A stretch of DNA of 64,000 nucleotides from Planctomycetota bacterium (GTDB lineage: Bacteria > Planctomycetota > Phycisphaerae > Phycisphaerales > SM1A02): NCBI GenBank assembly GCA_022574595.1, contig JACZRS010000011.1, positions 62,001 to 126,000 on the forward strand, in the 5' to 3' direction. Positions 25,949 to 35,387 of this stretch are shown here, one piece after another. The position numbers and the translations under genes are program-made. Positions within the stretch are counted from its first letter, which is position 1. Each line of letters begins with the position of its first letter. Under the pieces are notes generated by a model, which was not told the DNA's origin, did no database searches, and was given only the letters and a program-made list of their open reading frames with translations.

Positions 25949-26805
25949 ACGAAATGCTTGACCAAATTGAGCATCTCCCTGCACTGCCTAGTTCGGTGAT
26001 CAGGGTCACAGAAATGCTCATAAGCGGCGAACCCGATCTTAATGAGATCGAGCAAATTATTCGCATGGATGAAGCCCTGAGCATGACAATACTGAGGTAC
26101 GCTAACTCTGCACTCTACGGCAGGCCGGGTAGGATTTTCGATCTTCGAGAAAGCCTTGTGCGTCTTGGTGGCAAAGCTCTAATGAAAATTGTGCTTGAGC
26201 AGCAAGCTAGCAGTTTATTCCTTAAAGCAGGTAGCGCATATGGATTGCGAAGAGGTGCCATGTGGCGCGGCGCATTAGGTGGTGCGCTTGCTGCGGATCA
26301 AATAGCCCGAACAAACAACTTTGCAGATATCGATCTGTGCTTCCTCTGCGGATTACTTCGAGATATCGGGAAAATCATTATGGATTTGCATTTTGCAAAT
26401 GATTATCTCGAAGTAGTTGAAAAGCATATGCAGCCTGATCGATCCTTTGTGGAGTGTGAGAGAGCTGCGTTCGGTATGGATCATGCTCAAATCGGTGGCG
26501 AACTGGCCCTGCGCTGGGGGCTTCCAGAAAGAATTTGTAATGCTATACGCTTTCACCACGAACCACCGGAACACGAACCTGATCACGATCAACTTATCGA
26601 TATCGTTCATGCTGCGGACATCATTTGTCTATGGGCAGGCCTAGCAATTGGACATGATGGTCTGCAATACAAATTAGCGACACATGTTAGAGATGGACTC
26701 AAGTTAGATCGTCGCACGGCAGAAATGGATATCGCAATGACTTGGTGTCGATTGCGAGAAATTGAAGAGTCGATGGAAGACGCTCTTGTACAGGAGCAAG
26801 GATAA
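25936..26805 (+). CDS. HDOD domain protein
   Basis: A 289-residue protein made of an HDOD domain (LPALPSSVIRVTEMLISGEP, then MDEALSMTILRYANSALYG). HDOD proteins resemble HD hydrolases but usually lack the full metal site; here the corresponding motif reads RDIGK, and a later HHEPPE is present. They act in signalling, often together with chemotaxis or cyclic-di-GMP proteins. It overlaps cheD at its start and cheY at its end (TAATG), so it is translated with them. Confidence 0.85.
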   Translation: MAQLNEMLDQIEHLPALPSSVIRVTEMLISGEPDLNEIEQIIRMDEALSMTILRYANSALYGRPGRIFDLRESLVRLGGKALMKIVLEQQASSLFLKAGSAYGLRRGAMWRGALGGALAADQIARTNNFADIDLCFLCGLLRDIGKIIMDLHFANDYLEVVEKHMQPDRSFVECERAAFGMDHAQIGGELALRWGLPERICNAIRFHHEPPEHEPDHDQLIDIVHAADIICLWAGLAIGHDGLQYKLATHVRDGLKLDRRTAEMDIAMTWCRLREIEESMEDALVQEQG

Positions 26806-27188
26806 TGAGTTGTAACGTATTAGTTGTTGATGATTCGCCAATTTTAAGGACAGCCATTAAAAAGGTCGTTAAATTGGCGGGAGTCGGTGAAGATAACACC
26901 TTCGAGGCTGGCAACGGCCAAGAAGCACTTGATATTCTCGAAACCGTTTGGGTGGATCTTGTGTTATTAGATCTGAACATGCCTGTGATGGATGGCGAAC
27001 AATTTGCACAAGAACTTCGCAAACGTCCCGATCTCAAGGATGTAGCAGTCGTCGTCGTAAGTACTGAAAGCAATAAAGCTCGTTTAGAGCGAATGCGCGA
27101 ATTAGGCGTCATTGATACGCTGCATAAACCCTTCGAGCCGGAAGATCTTCGCAAGCTCATTTCATCAGTGTTAGGAGTAAAGTTATGA
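26805..27188 (+). CDS. CheY-like response regulator 2
   Basis: A 127-residue single-domain receiver with the acidic pair in VVDDSPILR, the phospho-acceptor Asp in LVLLDLNMPVMDG, the Ser/Thr in VVSTES and the Lys in HKPFEP. It overlaps its neighbours by 1 and 4 bases. As cheY 1 lies 12 kb upstream in the same locus, the two probably divide output and phosphate-sink roles, but which does which cannot be told from the sequence. Confidence 0.88.
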   Translation: MSCNVLVVDDSPILRTAIKKVVKLAGVGEDNTFEAGNGQEALDILETVWVDLVLLDLNMPVMDGEQFAQELRKRPDLKDVAVVVVSTESNKARLERMRELGVIDTLHKPFEPEDLRKLISSVLGVKL

Positions 27189-27661
27189 CTATGCTCACAT
27201 CGCAAAAAATCGCGGATTTTGTAATCGAAGCACTAGAACGAACAGCTTTCGTATTAGCAGAGACTATAGACGCCGGCCAAGCAACTTCGCTACCGGCACC
27301 GTCTAAGTTCTCGCGGATTGCTTACATCGGGCCAACCTCCGGAAATGTTTATCTTGCAGCTAGCGAAGGCTTCATACGCGAATTAGCTGCGAGTATTCTA
27401 GGCGTAGAGCCCGAAGAGGTTGATCCATCAAATGAAGGCGAAGATGCAATCACGGAGTTGGCTAATATCGTTGGTGGATCTGCTATCCTTGAATTGGGTG
27501 GCGAAAAATGTGAATACTCACTTCGTCTTCCTGAATTAATCGAGGCTTCAGAACTACCTAAGACTGATAATAATACACAAGTGTGCTATGTCGAATCCGA
27601 GGGTGAATTACTCAAGGTGATTTGGCAGCCCAATGATTCCGCAGCATCTGCCGCTGCATGA
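27185..27661 (+). CDS. CheX-like protein 2
   Basis: A 158-residue protein with a CheX-type fold and an E-x2-N motif (DAITELANIVGGSAILEL). It is clearly diverged from the first CheX at 13819. The ATG overlaps the stop codon of cheY 2 (ATGA), so the pair is translationally coupled, which suits a phosphatase acting on that CheY. This functional pairing is inferred. Confidence 0.75.
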   Translation: MTMLTSQKIADFVIEALERTAFVLAETIDAGQATSLPAPSKFSRIAYIGPTSGNVYLAASEGFIRELAASILGVEPEEVDPSNEGEDAITELANIVGGSAILELGGEKCEYSLRLPELIEASELPKTDNNTQVCYVESEGELLKVIWQPNDSAASAAA

Positions 27662-27672
27662 ACTGAAGGTGA

Positions 27673-28752
<1,080 letters not shown>

Positions 28753-28778
28753 CTGTTATTACAATTGTGATGCTGTAA

Positions 28779-29423
28779 TTACGCTTTTACCTCATCGCGT
28801 TTCCACCCACATTCCGAGCAGCCACTATCTCGATTGCCTCGCAGGTCGTAATCGCATTGTGGGCAGAACTTATATTCTTTGCGTAATCGCCTTGGAGTTC
28901 GACGAATTATGGTTGAAACAATGGCAATCCCGAGGCTGTGGATCGCTATATTTAGAATAAAGCGAAACCATAACACGTTATAGGGAATTAGTTGGTAATC
29001 TATAGAATCAAGTATAACTGCTCCATAAAGTTGGATCTGATCCTTACCTTGAAGCATATCGGGATATATGCCTGCGCCTCGGACGAACCTAATTGGCCAG
29101 CCTACTTCAAGCTCACGAACTTGAAATGGGCCAGTAAACGTTCCGACATTTTTGTTATCGCTAAGCAAGCTCTTTCCAGCAAATCCTATTAAGCTATTTG
29201 CAGATACTGGAGATCTATAGCGATTCCATAGATCAATACTTTGAGAATCAGATAACACAGTAGACTCTTTGCGTCCGAATGAGTGGGTAATTTTTAAACA
29301 ACCTGCAAACGCCAGACAAATGTTAATCAAAGTTGCAGCACTCAATAGTAAGATCATACGTAAAAGCCATGAGCGTCTGTACATCGTTATTTGTTCGATG
29401 AAGTAATGATCTATTTGTTTCAC
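28779..29423 (-). CDS. Membrane protein with C-terminal zinc ribbon, paralogue 2
   Basis: A 214-residue protein with the same plan as the genes at 3262 and 29432: an N-terminal membrane helix (MILLLSAATLINICLAFAG), an extracytoplasmic middle, a second helix around residues 155-175, and a C-terminal four-cysteine zinc ribbon (CPQCDYDL...GCSECGW). The start may be the ATG at 29423 or one at 29384 (MYRRSW), which aligns better with the paralogues. It lies 8 bases downstream of the next paralogue and probably shares its transcript. Confidence 0.75.
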   Translation of the reverse strand: MKQIDHYFIEQITMYRRSWLLRMILLLSAATLINICLAFAGCLKITHSFGRKESTVLSDSQSIDLWNRYRSPVSANSLIGFAGKSLLSDNKNVGTFTGPFQVRELEVGWPIRFVRGAGIYPDMLQGKDQIQLYGAVILDSIDYQLIPYNVLWFRFILNIAIHSLGIAIVSTIIRRTPRRLRKEYKFCPQCDYDLRGNRDSGCSECGWKRDEVKA

Positions 29424-29431
29424 GAATTGCT

Positions 29432-30109
29432 TTATAAGTGCATACTATTGTCTCCATCATCCCGTTGCCAACCACATTCTGGGCAGCCGCCCTCGGAATT
29501 ACCCTGCAGATCGTAACCACATTTGATGCACAATCCGCGCTTACGGCGGATCACTCTGCGTGCTGTGAATGGGCCGAATGTCAGAAGCCAAAGAAATACA
29601 GCGTAGAAGATCGTGTTGATTGCGAATCCCGGCCAGATGGGGCGTAACGGGATAGTTAATGGCACTTGACGCCAACCCGCTTCAACCTGGCTCTGCCCCA
29701 CTCTCAAGCCGCCATGCACTTGGCACTCGGGTGAATTAACGTAGTTGTAATCCTCTAATGCAGACCACAACGATTGCATAGGCCAGCCTCTAGCATCAAA
29801 AGTGTTTATCCTAAATTTCCTAAAATCCGTTTGATCGATCCATCGCGGCAGTAAGTCAAAGAGATATGGCGATTCCGGAATACCGAAGAAATGCTCGCCC
29901 GCCGATCCATGTACAGTATTTACTTTGGCTCCAAATGATTTGTATTCCGTCACATAGTAAAAAGGAAAGCCGCTATCATCGCTAGCTAACACGACAGCGC
30001 TTTCCTTTGCGTATGGTTTGGACCATAGCGCGCACCCCCATGCCACAACAACATTAACTATGGCGCCGAGGAGAAGGAATATTGCGAGTTTGAAAACAAA
30101 CCGTTTCAC
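29432..30109 (-). CDS. Membrane protein with C-terminal zinc ribbon, paralogue 3
   Basis: About 225 residues from the GTG at 30109 (VKRFVFKLAIFLLLGAIVNV), a start chosen because paralogue 1 has the same GTGAAACG start and matching upstream bases; a longer frame reaches 30163. The layout is membrane helix, outer domain, membrane helix, and zinc ribbon (CIKCGYDL...GCPECGW). A copy of the 158-bp two-hairpin element starts 55 bases upstream, just as for paralogue 1, so gene and element look duplicated together. Function unknown. Confidence 0.75.
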   Translation of the reverse strand: MKRFVFKLAIFLLLGAIVNVVVAWGCALWSKPYAKESAVVLASDDSGFPFYYVTEYKSFGAKVNTVHGSAGEHFFGIPESPYLFDLLPRWIDQTDFRKFRINTFDARGWPMQSLWSALEDYNYVNSPECQVHGGLRVGQSQVEAGWRQVPLTIPLRPIWPGFAINTIFYAVFLWLLTFGPFTARRVIRRKRGLCIKCGYDLQGNSEGGCPECGWQRDDGDNSMHL

Positions 30110-30163
30110 GGTAATTAAGTATATGCCACGATAAGTCTTTTGGCATTGAAAACGATTGCGCAC

Positions 30164-30322
30164 ATTTAGCCCGCCGTGAATACACGGCGGGCGAGGAACG
30201 TACGAATTTCATATAAGGTACGGAATCGCAGAAAACTTTGGCATGCTGCGGTTCTTATTGAACCGATGGTGACAATGCTTGCGGACGTGCTTCACCCCAG
30301 GTGTGTTCACCTGGGGCTAAAT
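30164..30322. repeat. 158-bp two-hairpin element, copy 2
   Basis: This copy has the same outer frame as the one at 4040-4197: ATTTAGCCC at one end and GGGCTAAAT at the other, the identical left hairpin (30169-30192) and a right hairpin CCCCAGGTG/CACCTGGGG with loop TGTT (30295-30316). The interior aligns along its length (for example ACGAATTTCA and TTGGCAT) but has diverged. An internal hairpin, CGGTTC/GAACCG, occurs near the place where copy 1 has ATTCCAC/GTGGAAT. Confidence 0.8.
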
Positions 30323-30349
30323 GGGTGTGATGCGCTCAACCGTAGTAGA

Positions 30350-30673
30350 TCAGTGCTTACCCACAGGGCATTTGGCTTCAGGCTCTTTCTCGGAGCCATA
30401 GATCTCATGTTTGGGTCGGCCAGCCAGGATTTCAGCCTTACCCCAATCAGTAACACCTTTGAAGCGATCAGAAGCAATGAATGAGTCGAATGCTGCTTCA
30501 TCAGTCCATTCAGAAACTATCAGGTATTCGTGTTCACTGTATACATCTCGATAAAGGTGAGTTTCGCCGTGGCCGGGCATTTCGCCGATGATTTGGAGTA
30601 CCTTTTTGAAGACCGCTACGAACTGCTCATCCTTACCGGGGTTTACATTGTAGTTCATGCCGACCGTAATCAT
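30350..30673 (-). CDS. ABM-domain (antibiotic biosynthesis monooxygenase-like) protein
   Basis: A 107-residue protein with the dimeric alpha/beta-barrel ABM pattern: MITVGMNYNVNPGKDEQFV at the start and YLIVSEWTDEAAFDSFIASD in the middle. Members include heme-degrading and quinone monooxygenases and many small proteins of unknown role. The tail (EAKCPVGKH) is polar. No neighbouring enzyme points to a pathway. Confidence 0.8.
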   Translation of the reverse strand: MITVGMNYNVNPGKDEQFVAVFKKVLQIIGEMPGHGETHLYRDVYSEHEYLIVSEWTDEAAFDSFIASDRFKGVTDWGKAEILAGRPKHEIYGSEKEPEAKCPVGKH

Positions 30674-30884
30674 GACAGATGCTCCATATTCAATAAAATC
30701 AAAGTTGATGTAAACTCTGGTACATCATATAGGCGCGGTAGTTGTTAAGACTTCTCTATTACCAAAGAATCTACAAATCATGTGAAGCATCCGCTTGGAG
30801 GACATAGAATAGCAGGTATCTGTGCTAATTGAGCGTCAGGGATGTATTTTAAGGCAAATTTCCATCAAACATTTTTTCAAGGTT

Positions 30885-32753
30885 CTAGTTCGTGCCCGCA
30901 AGTTTGCGCACCGTCATCATAAATGTGCGCTTAATCATTGAATGGATTGCATAGACAATTGCGCAGTAAACAACAGTTGCAATTAGTGCACCTACGGCCA
31001 GACTAATTCGCGCACTGGTAAAGCTTGCCATTCCTTTCTGCAAAGAATCGGATATGGCGTCAGCGGGATAAATCAACGCATATATCAGGTTAACCGGGCT
31101 AATTCCAGTTATTACAGCCCCAATTACCGGAAAACCGCTGCCCGCAACCGTTGCGCACAAGCCCAGCAGTCCAGACATTACTACTACAACACCCACTGCT
31201 CCAATCACCGATCCAATTGTGCCTTTACTTTTAATAGACCATTGCAATCCAATCATTACACATGCAGCAACAAAAGGGACCAATACTAGTGGAAGAAGCA
31301 AGACACCTTCAGGTAATATTAGTGGTGAATTAATAGTCTGAGTACTACTACCAACACGCACATTCATCATTGTCACGCCAGCTGCGTTGCCAAAGCCGTT
31401 AAAAAGAACGTAAATCGACAAAATCGCAACGGTGCCTATCGGGACCAGCATCATGGGAACGAGATATTGTACAAGTCCTCTCATCTTGCCAGTTATGTAT
31501 GGGCCTGGTTGGATGGGCGTAGTAAGAATCAAATCAAGCGTGCCGTCCTCACGCTCTTGAGTTACCGCTGTTGCGCTCATATTCAGTGCAATCAAAGCTA
31601 TAATGACAATTTCAGCGCAAAGTACTGCCATTATTGCAAGTTGTAATTCAGTGGCTGTAAATGTCCCTACGTGATACAGAATTACCAGAGTAAGCCCAAG
31701 TGCTATTCCTACTGCAACAAAGCCCCATCGTGTAAGTATAGCGACAGCAGTCTTGCCTCGTGCCACGGATTCACGCCAGGCAACCGGATTCTGTCCAACA
31801 TGACGTGCGGGTCTTTCAATACTTCCCTTTGCACCTATGCCTAGCAATTTACGATACCAAGGAATCACTCCAACTTTTGCTCCAACAATCCTAACCCTAA
31901 TGGTAGAAAACGCGATCAAGAAAGTGCTAAGTCCAACACAGCTCCAGCAGAACATTTTAATTGGCTGAGATAATGCAATTTTAAATAGCCAAAACGATGC
32001 ATAGTTAGGCAGAACAGGATCGAGACTATCCCAAGGTACATAGGCATTGGATTTGAGCAGAACATCCAACGCTAAAAACGGATTTATAGAAGTAACAAGG
32101 GTTGTATGACTTGTTCCTGGACCAACTGGCATACGAAATAGCTTGTCCATTGCATAAGTTATGAATATGTACATAACCACGGAGATATAAAACCAAAATA
32201 CTGCTCGACGCCCTGCGGTGCGATTAACCGATAGCGTGACAGCAACAGCACCAACCAGCAAGCAACTTGCGCCAGCGATTGCATAGCTTGCAAAGATTGA
32301 TTCTCCCGGCACGCCTCCAAAGTACTGAGTAACCGCGAATAGTGGCAATGTTGAAAACAGCAATGCTAATACGAAGAACAACCGACCAAAAAGATTGCCT
32401 AAAACTATTTGCAAAGAGTTAAGTGGAGTCGTGAGCAGAATGTCCCATGTCTTAGGATTGGCTTCTTGTGAGATTGCACCTGCCATGAAGATCGGTGTAA
32501 GCAAGCAAATAAGGCCTACTTGCAGATAGCTTATGACCATAAAGGTGTTTGCCGCTCCTGCTGCTAATTCTCGTACAGATGGTGTACTTTTAACATTAGC
32601 CACCATGGCAAAAAGCAGGATGATGATCATTACTGCCAAGTACCCACTACGCAGGTACAGATGCCGCATTCGCCTTGATCCACCCTGTACAAGCCGCATA
32701 CAGATCGGATTAGTTGGCAGCAGTCTCAGAATCCAATTCAAAAACGCAGGCAT
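30885..32753 (-). CDS. ABC-2 type permease, fused double-length
   Basis: A 622-residue membrane protein with about twelve helices. It looks like two ABC-2 permease halves in one chain, because similar segments occur twice: ISQEANPKTWDILLTTPLNS in the first half and VTQEREDGTLDLILTTPIQP in the second, each after a helix pair. Such permeases work with an ATPase subunit, but none is encoded next to it. Planctomycetes often have such proteins in gliding or export-type ABC systems; the substrate is unknown. Confidence 0.8.
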   Translation of the reverse strand: MPAFLNWILRLLPTNPICMRLVQGGSRRMRHLYLRSGYLAVMIIILLFAMVANVKSTPSVRELAAGAANTFMVISYLQVGLICLLTPIFMAGAISQEANPKTWDILLTTPLNSLQIVLGNLFGRLFFVLALLFSTLPLFAVTQYFGGVPGESIFASYAIAGASCLLVGAVAVTLSVNRTAGRRAVFWFYISVVMYIFITYAMDKLFRMPVGPGTSHTTLVTSINPFLALDVLLKSNAYVPWDSLDPVLPNYASFWLFKIALSQPIKMFCWSCVGLSTFLIAFSTIRVRIVGAKVGVIPWYRKLLGIGAKGSIERPARHVGQNPVAWRESVARGKTAVAILTRWGFVAVGIALGLTLVILYHVGTFTATELQLAIMAVLCAEIVIIALIALNMSATAVTQEREDGTLDLILTTPIQPGPYITGKMRGLVQYLVPMMLVPIGTVAILSIYVLFNGFGNAAGVTMMNVRVGSSTQTINSPLILPEGVLLLPLVLVPFVAACVMIGLQWSIKSKGTIGSVIGAVGVVVVMSGLLGLCATVAGSGFPVIGAVITGISPVNLIYALIYPADAISDSLQKGMASFTSARISLAVGALIATVVYCAIVYAIHSMIKRTFMMTVRKLAGTN

Positions 32754-33248
32754 TCCCAGTGAAACTCCTTAAAAACCAGTCATAGACCACCAAAATCAAA
32801 TCTTGATCATCAATCGCCTTGACATTGGCCCTTGGTACGCCAAATAATACTACCGTACATCAACAAAGGATCCTTTTGTTCATATGTAAAAATACTAGGA
32901 TCCTAAATAATATACGGCCCGCCCACATACGACACGGGCGATACCGTTTCTTGCCAAGCGTCTTGCGGGCGCTGGCCGCGATAGATTACTGCTATGTAAT
33001 TGATCTGTCGTGGATAGATTTAACTTTGGAACTCGGGCGTTTAATTCCCACGTGAAAAACCTGCAACATCAAACTCAGCAGGAGAAATCAAGGCCAAGTG
33101 ACTTAAAAAAATCACCAGGCGGTAGATTTGTCATAAGGCCAATAGTGGTTGCGTAGCCCTCATTCCCCTTGTCCGTGTCGTTTGATCCAATGTGCTTGGT
33201 GCATGTTGAGATGCGCTGTTAGTGGTGCGAGTCGGCTACACGCAGGGG
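32754..33248. other. Long spacer upstream of rny
   Basis: About 495 bases between the divergent permease and rny genes. Open frames here lack ribosome sites and family features. GCCCGCCC...GGGCG and GCGGGCGCTGGCCGC stretches (about 32920-32980) could pair in an RNA, but I could not recognise a known RNA family. It probably carries the promoters of both genes and perhaps a long rny leader. Confidence 0.4.
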
Positions 33249-34847
33249 ATGTTCGTGGATTCATTAATTCTAGCATTAGAAATTAATCCACTCCATGCAG
33301 GTATTGCTGCAAGTGTTGGTGCCATAGCAGGAGTTGTGCTGGGCTGGGTTATACATGGCATCATTATGGGCAACACCATAAAGCGTGCCCGTAGTGAAGC
33401 GGCTCAGTTAAAACGCGCAGCCGCTGCTGAAGGTGAGGCTGCCAAGCAGCGAATTGAACTCGAAGCTGAAAAAAAATCACGCCAACGCAGAGAGGCTATG
33501 GATAGTGAGATTGCAGGAGCGCGCGACGAAATTCGTCAAAACCAAGCTCGCCTGGCAAAACGCGAAGATAATCTTGATCAGAAAATAGATAACTTAGTTA
33601 AGCGTGAAAATAAGATAGAGCAACGGGACGCTCAGATCCAGCGCAAAGAATCAGAGCTTGTCAATAAAACGCAGGAGATTGAGAAAACTTTAACAGATGT
33701 TAGAACTCGCCTCAGTGAAGTCGCAAGCTTGACCGAAGAGCAGGCAAAGGAACAACTCCTTGAAGAAGTGCGTCATGATACTGAACATGAGGCAACCATA
33801 CTCACACAAAGAATAATTGAAGAAGCGGAATCTGAAGCCCGAGGCCGGAGCCGCGAAATTACGCTGCAAGCAATTCAGCGATACGCAGCCGAACACGTTG
33901 CAGATACAACCGTTCGATCAATCCGCATTACTTCTGATGAAATGAAAGGCCGAATCATTGGGCGTGAAGGACGAAACATCAGAGCCTTAGAGCGCGCAAC
34001 TGGCGTAGACATACTCGTTGACGATACACCGGGCGTAATAGCCGTTTCATGCTTTGATCCTATTAGAAGAGCTATCGCAGGAGAGGTTTTACAGAAACTC
34101 GTCGCCGATGGCCGAGTTCATCCCGCCCGTATTGAAGAGGTGGTTGAGCAGGTATCAAAAGAAATGTCTGAGCGAATACTAAAGGCTGGCCGAGATGCTG
34201 TGATTGAAGCGGGTATTCGTGGGCTTCATCCAAAGATCGTCGAAGCGATTGGGAAATTACATTTCAGAACAAGTTACGGCCAAAACGTCTTGCGCCACTC
34301 CATGGAAGTTGCGTATTTATCTCAGATCATTGCAGATCAACTAGGACTAAATGGATCCATAGCACGGCGGGCAGGATTCCTGCACGACATAGGTAAAGCT
34401 ATGGACCATGAAATGGAAGGAACCCATCCAGTTATTGGCGAAGAATTTGCACGCAAGTATGGTGAAAAATCTGAAGCGGTACTTAACGCAATTGTTGGCC
34501 ATCATGGAGATGTACCAGCTACTACACCTTATACGCCAATTGTAATGGCTGCCGATGCACTAAGTGGCGCTCGGCCCGGTGCTCGCCGAGAGTCTATGGA
34601 AATGTACATCAAGCGCTTAGAAAGTTTGGAAGCGATTGCTATGGAACAGCCTAACGTCAAACAGGCCCATGCAATTCAAGCCGGCCGTGAGGTGCGAGTA
34701 ATTGTCGATGCCGCCAAGGCTGATGATGCCCAGGCCTTTGAAATAGCGCGAGCTATTGCTAAGAAAGTCGAAGAGGAAATGACATTCCCAGGTGAGATCA
34801 AAGTGACTGTTTTGCGTGAAGTGCGAGCGGAAGCAATAGCGAGATGA
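33249..34847 (+). CDS. rny: Ribonuclease Y
   Basis: An endoribonuclease of about 532 residues that starts mRNA decay. It has an N-terminal membrane anchor (AGIAASVGAIAGVVLGWVIHG), a long coiled coil (to about residue 200), a KH domain (MKGRIIGREGRNIRALE) and an HD domain with FLHDIGKAMDHE and IVGHHGD. The ATG at 33249 puts the anchor at the N-terminus; GTG codons at 33222 and 33225 are alternatives. The stop codon TGA (34845-34847) is also the first three bases of the 14-nt repeat array that follows. Confidence 0.92.
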   Translation: MFVDSLILALEINPLHAGIAASVGAIAGVVLGWVIHGIIMGNTIKRARSEAAQLKRAAAAEGEAAKQRIELEAEKKSRQRREAMDSEIAGARDEIRQNQARLAKREDNLDQKIDNLVKRENKIEQRDAQIQRKESELVNKTQEIEKTLTDVRTRLSEVASLTEEQAKEQLLEEVRHDTEHEATILTQRIIEEAESEARGRSREITLQAIQRYAAEHVADTTVRSIRITSDEMKGRIIGREGRNIRALERATGVDILVDDTPGVIAVSCFDPIRRAIAGEVLQKLVADGRVHPARIEEVVEQVSKEMSERILKAGRDAVIEAGIRGLHPKIVEAIGKLHFRTSYGQNVLRHSMEVAYLSQIIADQLGLNGSIARRAGFLHDIGKAMDHEMEGTHPVIGEEFARKYGEKSEAVLNAIVGHHGDVPATTPYTPIVMAADALSGARPGARRESMEMYIKRLESLEAIAMEQPNVKQAHAIQAGREVRVIVDAAKADDAQAFEIARAIAKKVEEEMTFPGEIKVTVLREVRAEAIAR

Positions 34848-34886
34848 GTCTTGAGGGGTGAGTCCTGAGGGGTGAGTCTTGAGGGA
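34845..34886 (+). repeat. 14-nt repeat array, left arm
   Basis: Three consecutive units TGAGTCTTGAGGGG, TGAGTCCTGAGGGG and TGAGTCTTGAGGGA, followed by a degenerate one to 34900. The array is the inverse of the right arm at 35317-35382, so the two could pair and loop out the gene between them. The first unit overlaps the rny stop codon. Confidence 0.92.
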
Positions 34887-34920
34887 TGAGATAAGAGAAG
34901 AATTATGAGTAGGAGACTCC

Positions 34921-35286
34921 GTGGCTAGAGATCATCGCAAGCTTAGAGCATTTGAACTTGCGGATGAACTTGCTTTAAGCGTTTATCAACGAACGAGGGT
35001 TTTTCCAGATGATGAGCGTTATGGTTTGACTTCACAGATCCGTCGAGCTGCAGTTTCCGTTGCTGCAAATATAGTCGAAGGTGCTGGCAGGGACAGTGAA
35101 CCTGATTTTGTGCGTTTTCTTCACATAGCCCTTGCTTCGTTAAGGGAGGTAGGCTACTACATTGATCTAGCTCGACGCCTCAATTATCTTGGTTCTACAG
35201 AGGCGGACAGCCTCAAGAAACAGTACAATGAGACAGCAAGCGTTCTCCATGGTCTAATCAAATCTTTCAAGCGATCCCCAAAGTAG
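34921..35286 (+). CDS. Four-helix-bundle protein (23S rRNA IVP/S23 family)
   Basis: A 121-residue protein starting with GTG at 34921 and preceded by AGGAG. It matches the four-helix-bundle family of 23S rRNA intervening-sequence proteins: KLRAFELADELALSVYQ, YGLTSQIRRAAVSVAANIVE and FLHIALASLREVGYYIDLARR. Relatives also include the Avd proteins of diversity-generating retroelements. Here it is not in rRNA but between rny and efp, bracketed by inverted arrays of a 14-nt repeat. That arrangement looks like a small mobile or once-mobile cassette. The molecular function of the family is unknown. Confidence 0.88.
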   Translation: MARDHRKLRAFELADELALSVYQRTRVFPDDERYGLTSQIRRAAVSVAANIVEGAGRDSEPDFVRFLHIALASLREVGYYIDLARRLNYLGSTEADSLKKQYNETASVLHGLIKSFKRSPK

Positions 35287-35316
35287 CAGAAACTGTAATA
35301 ATTATCGAACTAATAG

Positions 35317-35382
35317 CTCACCCCTCAAGACTCACCCCTCAAGACTCATACCTCAGGACTCACCCCTCAAGACTCAGGACTC
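35317..35382 (+). repeat. 14-nt repeat array, right arm (inverted)
   Basis: Units CTCACCCCTCAAGA, CTCACCCCTCAAGA, CTCATACCTCAGGA, CTCACCCCTCAAGA and a partial CTCAGGACTC. They are the reverse complement of the left-arm unit. The last partial unit contains AGGA at 35376-35379, eight bases before the efp start codon, and appears to be the ribosome site of efp. Confidence 0.92.
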
Positions 35383-35387
35383 TTTTC

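Noticed and set aside
32900-33000. SRP RNA, 6S RNA or RNase P RNA in the rny leader
   Set aside because: No conserved core sequences of these RNAs could be found by eye.
32819-33055. A 78-codon frame between the permease and rny genes
   Set aside because: It starts with TTG, has no ribosome site and encodes no recognisable domain.
34921-35286. Avd of a diversity-generating retroelement
   Set aside because: The fold is the same, but no reverse transcriptase, template repeat or variable repeat is found nearby.
34845-35382. 14-nt arrays as a CRISPR
   Set aside because: The units are directly adjacent with no spacers, and there are no cas genes.
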